Both the position numbers and the translations under genes were made by a program. A DNA stretch of 42,968 bases from an uncultured Collinsella sp. (GTDB lineage Bacteria > Actinomycetota > Coriobacteriia > Coriobacteriales > Coriobacteriaceae). Of this stretch, positions 42,545 to 42,968 are shown piece after piece. Every line of letters begins with the position of its first letter. Position 1 is the stretch's first letter. The stretch is from contig CAAELZ010000055.1 in assembly GCA_900756945.1 (NCBI GenBank), positions 1 through 42,968 of the forward strand, given 5' to 3'. Below the pieces are notes generated by a model. The model ran no database searches and was not told the DNA's origin. It saw only the letters and a program-made list of their open reading frames with translations.

Positions 42545-42968
42545 ATGTTTGCTGCCGAGTCCTACACCAGCCGTCATTACATTGCGATTGTTGCCATGGC
42601 CTGCCTATGTTTTTTGCTGGGCGGGCCCTCTTATGCCGCGGGCGCGGAGAGCCTCATCATCGCGGGCACGACGTACTACGAGCCGGGTGTGTCGGGCCCC
42701 GGCTGGGCCTGGACCGATGCCGACCACCTGGAGCTTAACGGCTACGCGGGCGAGGCCATCGGCGCCGAGGGCGACCTGGTGCTGACGCTTGCCGGGCAAA
42801 ACTCCGTGACGGAGTCGCATGCGCCCGATGCGGACATCACGCTGTGCGGCATGGAGGTGTGGGGCAACCTGACGCTTCGCGGTACCGGGACCTTAATGGC
42901 GACAGGCTCGCAGTGCGGGATCCACGTTTCGCGGGCGCTCGTGGTGGACGGCTGCACCGTCGACGCCC
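42545..42968 (+). CDS. Secreted beta-helix-like repeat protein (partial, 3' end beyond window)
   Basis: The frame is open from ATG 42545 to the window end (141 codons). GGAG lies 5 nt upstream. Residues about 11-33 (YIAIVAMACLCFLLGGPSYAAGA) are a signal peptide with an A-x-A-type cleavage site. The mature part has short repeats with alternating hydrophobic residues (DLVLTLAGQNSVTE, NLTLRGTGTLMATG, ALVVDGCTVDA), as in beta-helix surface proteins and carbohydrate-binding domains in gut bacteria. It starts after a 610-nt gap and is not part of the EPS operon. Full length and anchor are unknown. Confidence 0.75.
   Translation, partial: MFAAESYTSRHYIAIVAMACLCFLLGGPSYAAGAESLIIAGTTYYEPGVSGPGWAWTDADHLELNGYAGEAIGAEGDLVLTLAGQNSVTESHAPDADITLCGMEVWGNLTLRGTGTLMATGSQCGIHVSRALVVDGCTVDA

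Overview
This is high-GC DNA from a bacterium. It looks like a gut actinobacterium of the class Coriobacteriia, most probably Collinsella or a close relative. That assignment is an inference from protein style, codon use (mostly C/G-ending, frequent GTG starts), the Firmicutes-like GlgC/GlgD pair in an otherwise actinobacterial setting, and the numerous palindromic intergenic elements. No database search was possible.

Layout. (1) 1-9600 is a housekeeping stretch: metK (minus), then gltX, priA, def, fmt and rsmB (plus), then a small FmdB-type zinc-ribbon gene (minus). The gaps hold terminators and, almost every time, a long inverted repeat. (2) 9677-22985 is a leftward glycogen / alpha-glucan cluster: glgB, glgP, glgC, glgD, glgA and a GH13-GH77 fusion. 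It covers ADP-glucose synthesis, chain elongation, branching, phosphorolysis and maltodextrin trimming/disproportionation. LacI-type operator-like sites (TGGTAAAAC/GTTTTACCA) lie upstream of the glgB end and upstream of the fusion gene. GlgA and GlgB both carry Lys/Ala/Thr-rich tails resembling histone H1. (3) 23317-24657 holds a HAD phosphatase and a thiamine pyrophosphokinase (plus). (4) 24836-25794 is a lower-GC two-gene minus-strand cassette of unknown function, one protein with a HEPN-like R-x4-H motif, with TGGTTGGATT repeats on both sides. (5) 26059-26134 is tRNA-Ala(GGC) with a clear promoter and terminator. (6) 26593-41934 is an exopolysaccharide/capsule operon (plus). It has a promoter, a structured leader, a LoaP/NusG-type antiterminator gene, an initiating sugar-phosphate transferase, a WecG/TagA transferase, capE-capF-capG for UDP-N-acetyl-L-fucosamine, two glycosyltransferases, an acyltransferase, a Wzy-like polymerase, a pyruvyltransferase, a MenD-like ThDP enzyme coupled to an SDR, and a Wzx flippase. 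(7) 41935-42544 is a gene-poor gap, followed by the start of a secreted repeat protein cut by the window end.

How it fits together. The EPS genes form a Wzx/Wzy-type assembly line: a lipid-linked first sugar, added sugars including probably L-FucNAc, O-acyl and pyruvyl decoration, flipping and polymerisation. LoaP probably keeps RNA polymerase processive across the roughly 15-kb transcript. The items most worth a second look are the ThDP-enzyme/SDR pair (possible branched or otherwise unusual sugar), the G9 tract in the acyltransferase gene (possible phase variation), two long palindromes inside neighbouring glycosyltransferase genes, the HEPN-like cassette, the histone-like tails on glycogen enzymes, and the series of sequence-unrelated but similarly built intergenic inverted repeats.
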